NCBI GenBank assembly: GCA_947500295.1
Contig: CANMRM010000001.1
Span: 1,426,001-1,490,000, forward strand
Length of the DNA: 64,000 nucleotides
Direction of reading: 5' to 3'
From: an uncultured Kordiimonas sp.
Lineage (GTDB): Bacteria > Pseudomonadota > Alphaproteobacteria > Sphingomonadales > Kordiimonadaceae
Positions 7,992 to 16,821 of the stretch are shown here, piece by piece. A program made the translations under genes and the position numbers. Under the pieces are notes generated by a model that had not been told where the DNA came from, made no database searches, and worked only from the letters and a program-made list of their open reading frames with translations. The first letter of the stretch is position 1. Each line of letters begins with the position of its first letter.

Positions 7992-9401
7992 ATGATTGAC
8001 CGAATTCCCGTTATTATCTCAGCGTTTTTGCTGGCCTTGATGGCCTCACCCATGCTGACAGCGCAGGATCAGTCACCGGCCGATTTGATCGTTGGCGGAG
8101 ACTATGTCCTGACTATGGAACCCGGCGCGGAGCGGATCAAAAACGGGGCCGTGGCAATCAGGGACGGTAAAATAGTCGGTGTAGGCGCTCTGGCTGATAT
8201 TCGCAGGCTCTTTTCGGCCCAGCAGCACATTGCTGGTGATGGCAAAGTACTGATGCCGGGCCTTGTGAACGGGCACACCCATTCTTCGATGGTGCTGTTT
8301 CGCGGTATGGCCGACGACCTGCCGCTGATGACCTGGTTGCAGGAATATATTTTTCCGATGGAAGGCCGGTATGTGGATCCCGCTCTTGTCGAGGCGGGGA
8401 CCCGGCTCGCTTGCTGGGAAATGATCCGGAGCGGAACCACCAGTTTTGTCGACATGTATTTCTACCCGGATGTCATATCTGACGTTGTCGTGGCCTGCGG
8501 GCTTCGTGCGGTTGTTGCCGCGCCCATGATCGATTTCCCCAGTCCGGGTTTTAGCGGTTGGGACGACAGTTTTGCTGCGGGGGTGGATTTTGTCCGGCGC
8601 TGGAAAGGAAAACACCCGCGTATCACGCCGGCACTAGCGCCGCACGCACCCTATACCGTCTCAAGGGATCACCTGCAGGCGGCTTTTGCAAAGGCACGGG
8701 AACTGGATGTGCCGGTTTCCATCCATGTTGCAGAGGATCAGGCCGAGATAAAAACTGTGGGCGATCAATATGGCATGTCATCCATAGAGCTTCTGGCCGG
8801 GCTTGGCATGCTCGACCAACGCACAATCGCGGCGCATGTCGTGTGGCCGACCAACGCCGATATCACGCGTCTGGTGGGGTCTTCTTCGTCACCGATCCAC
8901 AACCCGACATCCAATATGAAAACCGGCGCTGGTATTTCGCCTGTTGCCAAAATGCTGGCGGCCGGTGTCAATGTTGGCCTGGGTACGGATGGTGCTGCAT
9001 CGAATAATGACCTTAACTTGTGGCAGGAAATGAGACTTGCCGCTCTCATCCACAAGGGTGCCGGCACAGACCCGACCCTTGTCACGGCGAACCAGGCGCT
9101 CGATATGACGACACGCATGGGCGCAATTGCAGCCGGCTTTGGCGAAACGACAGGGGCACTCATACCTGGTCGGCAGGCTGACATGATCCAGGTTTCGATT
9201 GATGACCCGCGATTTGATCCGCTCTACAATATTGTCTCGCATCTGGTGTATGTCGCTACGGCAGGGGATGTTGTGACGTCGATAGTGGACGGTAAAATCC
9301 TGATGGAGAATGGCGAAGTTACAACCATCGACATAGCGGCCATGCGTTCGGACGTGGAAGCGATAGCCCAAAAGATTAGGCAGGACCTAAAAAAACACTG
9401 A
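7992..9401 (+). CDS. Exported amidohydrolase of the MTA/SAH deaminase (ATZ/TRZ) type
   Basis: 469 residues with a signal peptide (ISAFLLALMASPMLTAQ), unusual for a group that is normally cytoplasmic. Metal and catalytic residues are present: H95 and H97 in PGLVNGHTHSS, HAPYT at 218-222, H245 and E248 in SIHVAEDQAE, H282 in AAHVVW and D333 in GLGTDGAASNN. The spacing and the NLWQEMRLAALIHKG helix match 5-methylthioadenosine/S-adenosylhomocysteine deaminases and related chlorohydrolases. It would deaminate an adenine nucleoside or other aminated ring in the periplasm. It is divergent from the BASS operon. Start ATG 7992 follows AGGAAAG and precedes the signal peptide. Confidence 0.85.
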   Translation: MIDRIPVIISAFLLALMASPMLTAQDQSPADLIVGGDYVLTMEPGAERIKNGAVAIRDGKIVGVGALADIRRLFSAQQHIAGDGKVLMPGLVNGHTHSSMVLFRGMADDLPLMTWLQEYIFPMEGRYVDPALVEAGTRLACWEMIRSGTTSFVDMYFYPDVISDVVVACGLRAVVAAPMIDFPSPGFSGWDDSFAAGVDFVRRWKGKHPRITPALAPHAPYTVSRDHLQAAFAKARELDVPVSIHVAEDQAEIKTVGDQYGMSSIELLAGLGMLDQRTIAAHVVWPTNADITRLVGSSSSPIHNPTSNMKTGAGISPVAKMLAAGVNVGLGTDGAASNNDLNLWQEMRLAALIHKGAGTDPTLVTANQALDMTTRMGAIAAGFGETTGALIPGRQADMIQVSIDDPRFDPLYNIVSHLVYVATAGDVVTSIVDGKILMENGEVTTIDIAAMRSDVEAIAQKIRQDLKKH

Positions 9402-9488
9402 TTTTGTGAGCACCCGCTGTTCATGAGCGAGTTATTTGATATAGTATTAGTTCAACGTGCTTTTGGGCGTGTTTGAAGGGGGAAGCCG

Positions 9489-10439
9489 GTGGGCCTGCAA
9501 ACATCTGTCTTTATCGAAACAAAGCGATCCATTTTGGCTCCGCTGGCTGGTGCTTTGTTGGCGGGCTTCGCCCTTGTCATCGCACCTTTTGCCAGTGCAT
9601 CTCAGCAGCCGTTGTCTTCGGTAGAATTAACCGGCCCCGCTTCGGATATCGAACAGTTTCTTGATGATTTTTTCGATCGTTTCTCGACCTACTCAAAAGG
9701 TCGTCGGGCGAACGTGAATAGCCGAGCGATGATTCCGCTGTTGCGCCACACAAAGGGTGCCTATCAAAGCAGCCCTGCTGCCCGACGTGCCAATCCATCG
9801 GACTCGGCGGCCGGGTTAATCGCGAAACTTTGGATTCATGGCCCCAAATCCTGGACGATCACAGAGTTTGATTGGGTGGGAGACAGTGCTTTTGCCAAGG
9901 TCTATTTCAAATCGGTCGACGAAAGCAGACCTGATCCAATTCCTTTTGGTTTCAAGTTCCTGAAATCGGGTTCGCGCTGGAAAATTGGTGGTTACGTTGA
10001 CCTTCGCTCCCTGAGTGGCAATCATGACGGTTGGCACGACCTGATCATTGAGGGGAACACATCAAGTCCGGAAGTCGTATTCACGACATATATGGATAAG
10101 ATTGAACAGTTCTATTCCCCGAAAAAAGCCAAAGAGAGTATGCAGCTTGCTCCGCAGGTTCAGGAAAATCTGGCACCGCTCTGGTTGCCTACTGAAGACG
10201 CAACCAAATCACTGGGCAGAGCAATGATGACATTTTCGCAGCTTCAGCCCCGCAACTGGCAATTTGTTTCGTCGGACTATGTGGAAGAAAACTCCGAGCT
10301 TGTCATCCAGGCGAGCGCCGGCAACCCTGTGATGCGGCGTAATCTCGGAATGGCAGCCATGATGGGCAGCGGCATGAAATTCACCCTCGAACGCGTTGGC
10401 GACGAATGGCTACTTAAAAGCTACGGTCGCGACCGCTAG
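9489..10439 (+). CDS. Secreted protein of unknown function
   Basis: 316 residues, not recognised. It starts with GTG behind a purine-rich AAGGGGGAA site and has a signal peptide (ILAPLAGALLAGFALVIAPFASA). The mature part has a two-fold layout. Two regions each contain a helix with a D-x-x-x-x-F pattern (IEQFLDDFFDRFSTY and VFTTYMDKIEQFYSP), followed by beta-rich segments ending in GSRWKIGGYVDLR and GDEWLLKSYGRDR. The WKI..Y endings resemble SnoaL/NTF2-like or DUF3828-type lipocone segments, so a duplicated NTF2-like fold is possible. It is convergent with phoD, with no operon partner. Confidence 0.65.
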   Translation: MGLQTSVFIETKRSILAPLAGALLAGFALVIAPFASASQQPLSSVELTGPASDIEQFLDDFFDRFSTYSKGRRANVNSRAMIPLLRHTKGAYQSSPAARRANPSDSAAGLIAKLWIHGPKSWTITEFDWVGDSAFAKVYFKSVDESRPDPIPFGFKFLKSGSRWKIGGYVDLRSLSGNHDGWHDLIIEGNTSSPEVVFTTYMDKIEQFYSPKKAKESMQLAPQVQENLAPLWLPTEDATKSLGRAMMTFSQLQPRNWQFVSSDYVEENSELVIQASAGNPVMRRNLGMAAMMGSGMKFTLERVGDEWLLKSYGRDR

Positions 10440-10473
10440 CCCCGCGGTCTGTTCCGTCTGGGTTTGCTGCAAA

Positions 10474-12354
10474 TCAACTTTCCATTTTGTGTTTGCCTGC
10501 CTTGACTATTCTTTGAACAGGCGTCGCGAGTTCATAGTCGGCGTTCCGGACGGTTGATACAAACCGGAACGTTGCGGTAATGGCATCCCGTTCAACCTGA
10601 AGCTCCAGCCAGCCACGATGGCTGCTGTCCAGAAACTTCAGCTCCGGGCTTTTGGCTTTAATTGCTTCAGCAACCACATCGGGCTGGACAGGCAGATATT
10701 CTTCCATGCCTGGTGAAGATACGCCGGCGGTTCCGAACTCCACGGCGACCGGTTTTCCTTGCTCATCCGCAAGGTCGAATGCCCAGGCATTGTGGGTGTC
10801 GCCAGCGAGCAGCACGACGTTTTCAGCATGTGCCTCTATGCTTGAAAACAGGTCTTCCCGAGCGGCCGGATACCCGTCCCAGGCGTCGAGGTTTAGCGGC
10901 AGGTCCATCGCCGACAGTGCCCTGAATTCCGCAATTTGCCGAGGTGTTACAAAACTGTTTTTGCTGGTGTCGATGTCATCGTCAGCGATCATGGGAATGC
11001 CGACTTTACCCGACAGAACCTGTTGTCCGAGGATTTGCCAGGGTTTGCCAGCGTCTTTTGACGCCTTCAGTGTGGCATCCAGCCATGCCTGTTGTTCGCT
11101 GCCAAGCATGCTGCGATCGCTGGCTGGCAGTATGTCATTCTTGAACCGCTCCAGATCGGGAAGATAGGTCACCCCTTCCGGCAGGTTGTTGGGGTCAAGC
11201 GCTTGAATTTCGTTCCAGTCCAGGATGGGCTGCGCATCGTTGCCATTTATTCTGAACGGCACCGGGATTTGCCGAACGGTCGCGTCTGCGTCCGGAGAGG
11301 CTGCGCCAGTGTCGGTTAGCGCAACAGGCGTTTTGCCTTCCTCGAAGCGGAATGGAACTGTTCGTGGTGGCAGGTCTTTTCCGTAGGTCAGCGGTTCATC
11401 CCTGCCGACAAGCCTGGTATCCATCATGATGAGCGTAGCGAGCTCGCCGAGTTCGAAGCTGCGATAGATTTTGTTCTGGTCGCCTTCCGTATTGTCGCGA
11501 ATAGGCAGCCATTCATGATACGCCTGCAAGGCAGCGATTTTGCGGTCGTTAAAATCGCCTTCGCCGTCATTGTGGTTTTGCGCACCGGTACGCCAGGTAT
11601 CGTTGGCAATTTCATGGTCATCCCATACGCAGATGAAAGGGTGGGCGGCATGCACTGCCTGCAGGTCCGGGTCGGACCGGTAAAGAGCGTAGCGGCGCCG
11701 ATAATCATCGAGCGCAATGACCTCACCTTTTGGTTCGACCTTTCGACCATGTTCGGACGTCATGTCTTCGTTGCTGTAAATACCTTCAGGGTATTCATAA
11801 ATGTAGTCGCCGAGATGCAGCACGGCGGCAAAGTCACGATCAGCGATTTCGCGGTACACATGAAAGAAACCTTGGGGGTAATTCGAGCAGGATACGACAG
11901 CAAGGGAGACTTGCTCCACTCCCGCTGCAGGAAGCGTGCGGGTGCGGCCTGTCATGCTCTGTGTTCCCTCGCACGAAAAGCGGTAGAAGTAGTTGGTGGC
12001 AGGTTGTAGGCCGCCAGCATCCACTTTCACTGTATAGTCTGTCTTTGGTCCGGTCTCTGCCTCACCTTGGTTGACCACATGGTTGAAGGCCTCGTCGCTG
12101 GCTATCTGCCACGAAACTTTCATCTTGCGTGCTTCACCGCCTGCAGGATAGGCCCGCGTCCAAAGGATGATGCGTGTTTGGAGCGGATCACCGCTCGCGA
12201 TCCCATGTGTGAAACTGACAGCACTGTTTTGTCGGGCCTGGCTTGCTGGCAACCCGGCCAGAACAGCGGTGCCTGCAACGCCTGATGCCCCTTTTAGCAC
12301 GTTGCGCCTGTTCAGTTGAAATGCAGAGAGAGAATCGACCGGTTTCCGTTTCAC
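10474..12354 (-). CDS. phoD: Alkaline phosphatase D (PhoD), Tat-exported
   Basis: 626 residues. The N-terminus has a twin-arginine signal (LNRRNVLKGASG) and an AxA-like cleavage site. An Fn3-like PhoD N-domain follows (FTHGIASGDPLQTRIILWTR). The metallophosphatase core has VVSCSNYPQG, HLGDYIYEYPEG, VWDDHEIANDTW and LLAGDTHNAW, supplying the aspartate, asparagine and histidine metal ligands. PhoD enzymes are calcium/iron phosphodiesterases or monoesterases that release phosphate from nucleotides, lipids or teichoic acids. It stands alone between convergent and divergent neighbours. No Pho box was verified upstream. A second PhoD-like gene starts at 63489. Confidence 0.93.
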   Translation of the reverse strand: MKRKPVDSLSAFQLNRRNVLKGASGVAGTAVLAGLPASQARQNSAVSFTHGIASGDPLQTRIILWTRAYPAGGEARKMKVSWQIASDEAFNHVVNQGEAETGPKTDYTVKVDAGGLQPATNYFYRFSCEGTQSMTGRTRTLPAAGVEQVSLAVVSCSNYPQGFFHVYREIADRDFAAVLHLGDYIYEYPEGIYSNEDMTSEHGRKVEPKGEVIALDDYRRRYALYRSDPDLQAVHAAHPFICVWDDHEIANDTWRTGAQNHNDGEGDFNDRKIAALQAYHEWLPIRDNTEGDQNKIYRSFELGELATLIMMDTRLVGRDEPLTYGKDLPPRTVPFRFEEGKTPVALTDTGAASPDADATVRQIPVPFRINGNDAQPILDWNEIQALDPNNLPEGVTYLPDLERFKNDILPASDRSMLGSEQQAWLDATLKASKDAGKPWQILGQQVLSGKVGIPMIADDDIDTSKNSFVTPRQIAEFRALSAMDLPLNLDAWDGYPAAREDLFSSIEAHAENVVLLAGDTHNAWAFDLADEQGKPVAVEFGTAGVSSPGMEEYLPVQPDVVAEAIKAKSPELKFLDSSHRGWLELQVERDAITATFRFVSTVRNADYELATPVQRIVKAGKHKMES

Positions 12355-12616
12355 GCGTTGGTCCTTTTCCTGGCCTCGTAACTGGTACTGTTGTCAAACA
12401 GCCTAGACGAGTTGGTTTTGATCCGTAGGCTTTAGTCGTCTGCGATTTTATCAACCGCAGTACAAACTCAGTATTCTGTTAACCCAAAATCCATCCTGAT
12501 TTACCATTTAATAACCTAAAGGCACAATAATGTGACAGTGAGATAAGATCAGTGGCGCATGGCCAGCTAGGGCTGATCGAGTGAATGCACATATGCACGC
12601 TTGGGGGGGCGCTTGG

Positions 12617-14212
12617 ATGGTTATGTCACTGAAAGTTCCGAACAGATTTCTTGGATACGCTTTTTGCGTCGGCGATCTTCTCCTGGAGATGGACTCCGAG
12701 TTTACCATCAAGAATGCTGATGGCGCGGTAAAAAGTACGCTTGGTATCCTTGCCGTTCCAGGCAACGAAACCAACTTTCTCGATCTTCTCGATATTAAGG
12801 GCAGGGGCCTTTTCAAAAAGAATGCCGAAAAACTGACCGGTGCCAATCGTCTGGGTCCAATCCGGCTGAACGTTGGAATGGACGCAGACAGTAAGGAAGA
12901 ATTTGGCGCTTTTATCGCCAAATTACCGTCCGAGCCAGACATGATTTACGCAGTTTTGTCGAGGCCCCAGCGTCTTGGCATGGAAGAAAGTTCTCCCACG
13001 GCAACCATGCTGGTGGAGGAGAAAAAACAACAATTTTTCAGCAATCTTGAAAAACTTTTTGAAGACGAACCCGGTGTCGAGGACAAGGTTCAGGTAACGG
13101 TAATTGAGGCGGATGAGGGGCAGGAACTAAACGCCGGGCAACAATCCAACATCGAACAATATTTGAAATCGGTTTCCTATGGCGGCAAAACTGCTTCCCG
13201 GGTGTCTGATGACAAATTTGCTGTCGTACACGAAAAGGCAAACGACAATTCGTCTGCTGACACGATCCGGGCTGCCGTGGTGCAGGCCACAGGTGTCGCC
13301 ATCAGCACAGCGACCATTGACGCGGCTTCCAGCAATCTCAGCGACAAGGACAGCATGAAAGCGCTGGTGTTCAGTCTTCAGCAGTTTGCCGAAGAGAGCG
13401 AAGGATTCGACGTCGGCTCCATTGAGGAAAACTGTGGAACACTGATCGGCGAAACCGCAGAGCGGGTGCGCGCCTTCCGCCAGGTATTGTCCGATGGGGC
13501 TTTTTCGCTTGTGTATCAACCTATCGTCGACATGAAGCGGCTCAGTACCCATCATTTTGAAGCGCTGACGCGATTTGATCTGCCCGAGATCATGAAAAGC
13601 CAATGGGAAATGATCAGGTTTGCCGAGGACGTTGGCCTGATTGACGACTTTGACCGCGCAGTGATCAATCGGGTGATCAATAAAATCCGCGAATTGATGG
13701 GCCAGGGTGCCGCTCCCGGCATCGCAGTCAATGTTTCCGGGCGATCCCTATCGGACCCTGAATTCATCAAGGACCTCATAGAGTTGCTTGAGGAAAACCA
13801 GGATCTTTCAGACCATTTGTCACTGGAGATTACCGAAAGCGCCCGCATCCTGGACCTCAAGGCATTGGGTATTGTTGTTCAACAGGTCAGGGGCATTGGA
13901 TTCAAGGTCTATCTGGATGATTTTGGTGCCGGGGCGGCCGGGTTCCAGTATCTGAAAAGCCTCAGGGTGGATGCCGTCAAGATCGACGGCGCCTATATCA
14001 AGGATGCGGTCGACTCTGCAGAAGACCGTGCTTTCCTGCGGTCGATGGTAATGCTGTGCCGCGAGCTTGGTATCGAGACCGTCGGTGAGTGGATCGAAAC
14101 CCGGGAGCACGCCGATTTGCTGAAAGATATCGGCGTCGATTATGGCCAGGGGTATTTTTACGGCAAACCGACAAATGGTCTCATGTCCGCCCGCGTGGCC
14201 AAATCCGCATAG
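12617..14212 (+). CDS. Cyclic-di-GMP phosphodiesterase (EAL domain) with N-terminal sensor and degenerate GGDEF
   Basis: 531 residues from ATG 12617, which follows a G-run by seven bases; an upstream GTG at 12581 lacks a ribosome site. Residues 1-120 look like a divergent PAS-type sensor. A middle region contains SRVSDDKFAVV, which resembles a GGDEF strand with the catalytic motif lost. The C-terminal EAL domain appears active: E315-A-L, AVNVSG, LEITES, YLDDFGAG, AVKIDG, IETVGEWIE and YGQGYFYGKP. It should hydrolyse c-di-GMP in the cytosol, controlled by the N-terminal part. There is no transmembrane segment. It is transcribed alone and convergent with the reductase gene. Confidence 0.88.
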   Translation: MVMSLKVPNRFLGYAFCVGDLLLEMDSEFTIKNADGAVKSTLGILAVPGNETNFLDLLDIKGRGLFKKNAEKLTGANRLGPIRLNVGMDADSKEEFGAFIAKLPSEPDMIYAVLSRPQRLGMEESSPTATMLVEEKKQQFFSNLEKLFEDEPGVEDKVQVTVIEADEGQELNAGQQSNIEQYLKSVSYGGKTASRVSDDKFAVVHEKANDNSSADTIRAAVVQATGVAISTATIDAASSNLSDKDSMKALVFSLQQFAEESEGFDVGSIEENCGTLIGETAERVRAFRQVLSDGAFSLVYQPIVDMKRLSTHHFEALTRFDLPEIMKSQWEMIRFAEDVGLIDDFDRAVINRVINKIRELMGQGAAPGIAVNVSGRSLSDPEFIKDLIELLEENQDLSDHLSLEITESARILDLKALGIVVQQVRGIGFKVYLDDFGAGAAGFQYLKSLRVDAVKIDGAYIKDAVDSAEDRAFLRSMVMLCRELGIETVGEWIETREHADLLKDIGVDYGQGYFYGKPTNGLMSARVAKSA

Positions 14213-14224
14213 AGTGCGCCCAAC

Positions 14225-15283
14225 CTATAGGTCTTCGAACGCGCAACCTTCCAGCTGCAGGACAAAGTCAGCACCAAATGCGAGCGACGGCGTCTGAAAT
14301 CCGGCGTCGCCCTCCCCGTTCAGTTTCAACAGGGCACACTTGACGGCGGATTCCGCCGTCAAGGTATAGCCATTGGGAGCAGCAAGCTTGCTTCTGTAAA
14401 CAGTACCATCTGCGTCTGTGACTTCTGCCAGCAAAAGTGATGTGTCACGCTCGCGGTCGGCGTCGGTTGGCCCTGCAGGCATCTTGTCGATCTGCTTCTT
14501 GAGGAAGTTCTGCACCATGGTGCTGCCCATAACCGGACCGAAGAACCGGCTCATGGTTGTCATGGATTTGATCGGCCCTTCGTTGGGGAAATAGACTTCG
14601 ATATCTTTGATGCCGGTGCTGTAAAAGGCGGTTGAAACATCGCCCCATGAAACGGCAAGAAACGGCTCGGGTCCTGCACCAAGGTCAATGGTACGTTTCA
14701 ACTTTCCCGCTGGAAACGTTGTGATAGAGCCCTTCTTGCGCGCCATGGTGCCATTACCCAATGACTCAACTGCCGTTTTTGCGGTGCCCTGTGACGGGCC
14801 GCCCAAGCCCTTGATCGCAATCACAAGCGACTGGGGCGCGGAGGCACGGCTTGCCGTATGCGCCGCAAGGCAATCGCTTGGAACCACATCAAAGCCAACG
14901 CCCGGCAGCAAGGTAACGCCCGCAGCTTTCGCTTTTTCACTTAATGACGCCGCCAACTCGAAAACAGCTATTTCCCCGGTCACATCAAGATAATGGGTTT
15001 TGGCCTCAATACAGGCTTCCATCATCTGCTCCGCAGTGGCTGAAAATGGCCCGGCTACCGACAAAACAAGGTCTTGCTCCTTCAAAACGGCGGCAAGCGC
15101 ATCCGTGTCATCCACAGAGAAGGCAGCCCATGGCAAATCCAGCTTCTCCGCAAGGGTCCGAACTTTGTCAGGGTTGCGCCCAGCCAGTGTCGGTTTTTGC
15201 CCAAGCTCAAAGGCTTTGGCCGCTATCAGCTTCCCCGTATAGCCGGTCGCGCCGTATATCATCCATTTTGCATCGGTTGCCAT
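14225..15283 (-). CDS. Saccharopine dehydrogenase-like NAD(P)-binding reductase (trans-acting enoyl reductase type)
   Basis: 352 residues. An N-terminal Rossmann domain has WMIYGATGYTGKLIA (glycine-rich loop) and TLAGRNPDKV. VLSVAGPFSATAEQMMEACIEA and HYLDVTGE follow, hallmarks of the saccharopine dehydrogenase NADP-binding family that includes trans-acting enoyl reductases. The C-terminal part is less conserved. The start codon directly follows the stop of the upstream GST gene (TAGATG), so the two are translationally coupled. With GST, TetR, esterase, SDR and aldehyde dehydrogenase neighbours, a role in modifying or detoxifying a hydrophobic carbonyl or lipid compound is plausible but unproven. 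Confidence 0.8.
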   Translation of the reverse strand: MATDAKWMIYGATGYTGKLIAAKAFELGQKPTLAGRNPDKVRTLAEKLDLPWAAFSVDDTDALAAVLKEQDLVLSVAGPFSATAEQMMEACIEAKTHYLDVTGEIAVFELAASLSEKAKAAGVTLLPGVGFDVVPSDCLAAHTASRASAPQSLVIAIKGLGGPSQGTAKTAVESLGNGTMARKKGSITTFPAGKLKRTIDLGAGPEPFLAVSWGDVSTAFYSTGIKDIEVYFPNEGPIKSMTTMSRFFGPVMGSTMVQNFLKKQIDKMPAGPTDADRERDTSLLLAEVTDADGTVYRSKLAAPNGYTLTAESAVKCALLKLNGEGDAGFQTPSLAFGADFVLQLEGCAFEDL

Positions 15284-15976
15284 CTAGAGCCCTTCCTTGG
15301 CGTCGATCTCGAGCTTTTTCATCTGCGCGAATGCGGTTGCCGCTTTCACGTGGGGGCCAGCAAAACTGTCACGTTCGCCCACACGCCGCATGAAAGCGGC
15401 GAGATTAGGCCAGCGATCTGAAGACGGTACATAGCCCGTGAACGACAAGTTGGCATACTGAACAGCAACAGAGATGTCCGCAACCGAGAACCTGTCGCCG
15501 ACCAGCCAGGTGCGGTCATCGAGGGATGCCTCGATGTAATCATTGATTCCAATGAGTTTTCCTCGCACCACTTCCATGGCACCGTCCACATCAGGGTCTT
15601 TGCCTTGCATTTGTGGGAAGACCATTTTCCTGAAAATGCCCAGTCCAATAGTCGAGGCCATTTCCGTGTCGGCATATTCCTCAAACCAGAGGGCGCGACC
15701 GTAATCAGCAAGCGCTGCGGGCACGAGGGCAGGTTCCGGTATCTTCTTCTCCAGATAATGAAAGATAGCGGTCGAATCCGGTAGTACCCAGTCGTCGCCA
15801 TTGTCGCTGTCTTTCAGTACAGGAATGCGCCGCGCCGGGTTGATTTTGGTGAATTCCTCTCCCGCACCAAACGGGCTGAGCTGTTCAACCTCATAGGCCA
15901 CGCCTTTTTCGTTGAGCTGAGTCAGGATTTTGCGGAAGAACGGCGAGCCGATAAGGCCGCAGACAGTCAGTGTCAT
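15284..15976 (-). CDS. Glutathione S-transferase family protein
   Basis: 230 residues with an N-terminal thioredoxin-like domain (LTVCGLIGSPFFRKILTQLNEKGVAYEVEQL, then NPARRIPVL with the cis-proline and DSTAIFHYLEKK) and an all-helical C-domain containing WLVGDRFSVADISVA, the conserved N-capping box. It probably conjugates or reduces electrophiles with glutathione in the cytosol. It is the first gene of a coupled pair with the saccharopine-dehydrogenase-like reductase, and a TetR gene lies just upstream on the same strand. Confidence 0.9.
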   Translation of the reverse strand: MTLTVCGLIGSPFFRKILTQLNEKGVAYEVEQLSPFGAGEEFTKINPARRIPVLKDSDNGDDWVLPDSTAIFHYLEKKIPEPALVPAALADYGRALWFEEYADTEMASTIGLGIFRKMVFPQMQGKDPDVDGAMEVVRGKLIGINDYIEASLDDRTWLVGDRFSVADISVAVQYANLSFTGYVPSSDRWPNLAAFMRRVGERDSFAGPHVKAATAFAQMKKLEIDAKEGL

Positions 15977-16092
15977 TTCAGGGTCCCTGATGGTTAAACA
16001 GTCTTATGGTCGTAATCTGGATCGATCTACGCCTTTTCAAGTTCGCTGTATCTATTTGGCAGATTTGGCTGCCCCACTAAAGTGGAGAAGGT

Positions 16093-16716
16093 TCAGTCCA
16101 ATTGAGCCAGAGCCATCGAACCGTCAATGACAAACCGCAGCGTCTGCTCCAGCGTGCGCACGGGTTTCTCATCAAGACACCAGCGCTTAAGCGCCATAAT
16201 TGCAAAATCAAAAAGGACATACTGGCGTGTCAGACGTTCTTTTTCGGACATGTGCGCGAACTTGGCATCAAGCAAATCGTAGGTTTTGAGCATGCCGATA
16301 ACATTGAACTCTTCGATCACCCTCCGGAGTTCCCAGTTGGGTTGCGTAATCGCCTGACTGAGAAAATTGAGGTAGTTCGCGCCTGCCGCCTTGTCGCGCA
16401 TCAATTCGCCGAGCGGCATGATCAAAACCCCAAACAACTGTTCCAGTGTCGGGTCCTCGCCGAGCTCGTCGAGCATCTGCTGGCGCACTCGGTCGATCTG
16501 CGTGGTGCGTTCGTTAATGGTTGCGCTGATCAGGCCTTTCTTGGAGCCAAAATGATATTGCAGCGCAGACTGGTTGCGCTGTCCGGCCTCCTGCAGGATT
16601 TCGCGCGTTGAAACATCTGCCAGCCCTTTTTCCGCGATCAGGCGCTCAGCCGCTTCAATGAGCGCTGTACGGGTCGCATCCGCACGTTTGACTTTACCAC
16701 TGTTTTGAACGTTCAA
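16093..16716 (-). CDS. TetR/AcrR-family transcriptional regulator
   Basis: 207 residues. The N-terminal helix-turn-helix is ADATRTALIEAAERLIAEKGLADVSTREILQEAG, followed by QSALQYHFGSKKGLI, the standard TetR recognition and linker helices. The helical C-terminal domain is the ligand and dimer part; its ligand is unknown. It is placed among GST, reductase and esterase genes and probably represses this block in response to a hydrophobic compound. Palindromic candidates lie upstream of it (16735-16787) and in the divergent GST/esterase gap (18000-18014). Confidence 0.92.
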   Translation of the reverse strand: MNVQNSGKVKRADATRTALIEAAERLIAEKGLADVSTREILQEAGQRNQSALQYHFGSKKGLISATINERTTQIDRVRQQMLDELGEDPTLEQLFGVLIMPLGELMRDKAAGANYLNFLSQAITQPNWELRRVIEEFNVIGMLKTYDLLDAKFAHMSEKERLTRQYVLFDFAIMALKRWCLDEKPVRTLEQTLRFVIDGSMALAQLD

Positions 16717-16734
16717 GATTTCCCCCCTGAACTC

Positions 16735-16787
16735 TTAACTGCTCTCCCACCCAGTACAGTTAAACATTTATGACACCGGTTAGTAAA
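16735..16787. promoter_or_regulatory. Inverted repeats upstream of tetR (possible autoregulatory operator)
   Basis: TTAACT (16735-16740) and AGTTAA (16758-16763) form a perfect 6-bp inverted repeat. Next to it TTTA..ACCGGT..TAAA (16767-16787) is a partial palindrome with TTAGTAAA as a half-site. TetR genes are usually autoregulated from such sites. This assignment rests on symmetry only. Confidence 0.3.
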
Positions 16788-16821
16788 GTTGTGTTGCGCA
16801 AGTGCCCAACAACTGGTGGTT

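Noticed and set aside
12355-12616. Small gene or RNA in the gap between phoD and the EAL gene
   Set aside because: No open frame with a ribosome site, no strong hairpin and no clear promoter pair could be supported.
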